This document shows positions 63,664 to 64,000 of a stretch of DNA of 64,000 nt, piece by piece. The DNA comes from Owenia fusiformis (Eukaryota > Annelida > Polychaeta > Sabellida > Oweniidae), in the NCBI GenBank assembly GCA_903813345.2, contig CAIIXF020000002.1, forward strand, positions 3,078,001 through 3,142,000. The letters are read 5' to 3'. The notes beneath the pieces are model-generated. The model ran no database searches, was not told where the DNA came from, and worked only from the letters and a program-made list of their open reading frames with translations. Numbering within the stretch: position 1 is the stretch's first letter; each line of letters opens with the position of its first letter. The position numbers and the translations under genes were made by a program.

Positions 63664-64000
63664 GTAAGAGGTGATTCAAATAAGTCATCTATCACCTTAG
63701 ATCATAAAGTACTTTGAAAAATGGCATACAATGTATTTCTATTTAGCATATTAATAAGGTGATTTACTTATTGTATTTTTATACAGTTGTTGTTCTGTTA
63801 ATATTAAGGTTCCATAAAACAAAAACTCAATAAAAGAACACTATAAATAGATCCTTACTGAAATTGGTGTTATCTCCAAAAACGTGATGCTTAACCATTT
63901 GTAATGATAAGGATCGGTTTTTGATTGATGATTTCATTTAGGACAGTCGCAACCATGTTGAATTAAATACTGGTACTATTTATCAGGTGGCACACCACTA
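63664..64000 (+). other. BLTP1 intron 34 (runs off window)
   Basis: No coding or repeat signal seen. Confidence 0.7.

Noticed and set aside
61565-61674. First copy of exon 33 as a real alternative exon
   Set aside because: It lacks a donor and reads to a TGA; most likely a partial duplication, not a cassette exon.
1-64000. Assembly error as the cause of all junction arrays
   Set aside because: Not excluded, but unit variants, ordered unit-size changes and decayed distal copies look like real evolution rather than collapsed or repeated reads.
1-64000. tRNA, rRNA or viral genes
   Set aside because: I saw no cloverleaf, rRNA or viral protein signature in either strand, though short tRNA-like sequences could be missed by eye.

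Overview
This is genomic DNA from an animal, most likely an invertebrate, to judge by BLTP1 divergence, AT-rich introns, MITE-like repeats and lineage-expanded SRCR and fibrinogen-related genes. I cannot name the phylum with confidence; a marine lophotrochozoan or a basal deuterostome fits best.

The whole window lies inside one large plus-strand gene, the orthologue of BLTP1 (KIAA1109, fly tweek, worm lpd-3, related to yeast Csf1), a giant bridge-like lipid-transfer protein. I could trace 34 consecutive coding exons (1-63663, about 9.8 kb of coding sequence, roughly 3,270 residues). Splice phases match across every intron. The gene runs off both window edges. Exon numbers used here are local to the window.

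Three further genes lie on the minus strand inside BLTP1 introns. A single-exon secreted PAN/fibrinogen-related protein is at 14455-15456 (intron 11). A seven-exon cytosolic sulfotransferase of 321 residues is at 35415-42606 (intron 26). A single-exon secreted protein with nine SRCR-type domains is at 52416-56177 (intron 28).

The rest is intron filled with tandem and dispersed repeats. The most striking pattern is that at 12 of the 67 BLTP1 exon edges in the window a short piece of exon plus its own splice site has been tandemly copied, from 1 to 26 extra times. These arrays carry many decoy acceptors or donors. In one case (exon 20, 25860-26614) the repeats stay in frame with the exon and could add 36-38-residue units to the protein. 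Other arrays are classical minisatellites: a 31-bp array with a 12-mer higher-order repeat, a 30-bp array, a 27-bp array and a pentamer-based satellite. Dispersed elements include a degraded Tc1/mariner copy, TIR elements with 5-bp, TA or TTAA target duplications, and a 402-bp foldback.
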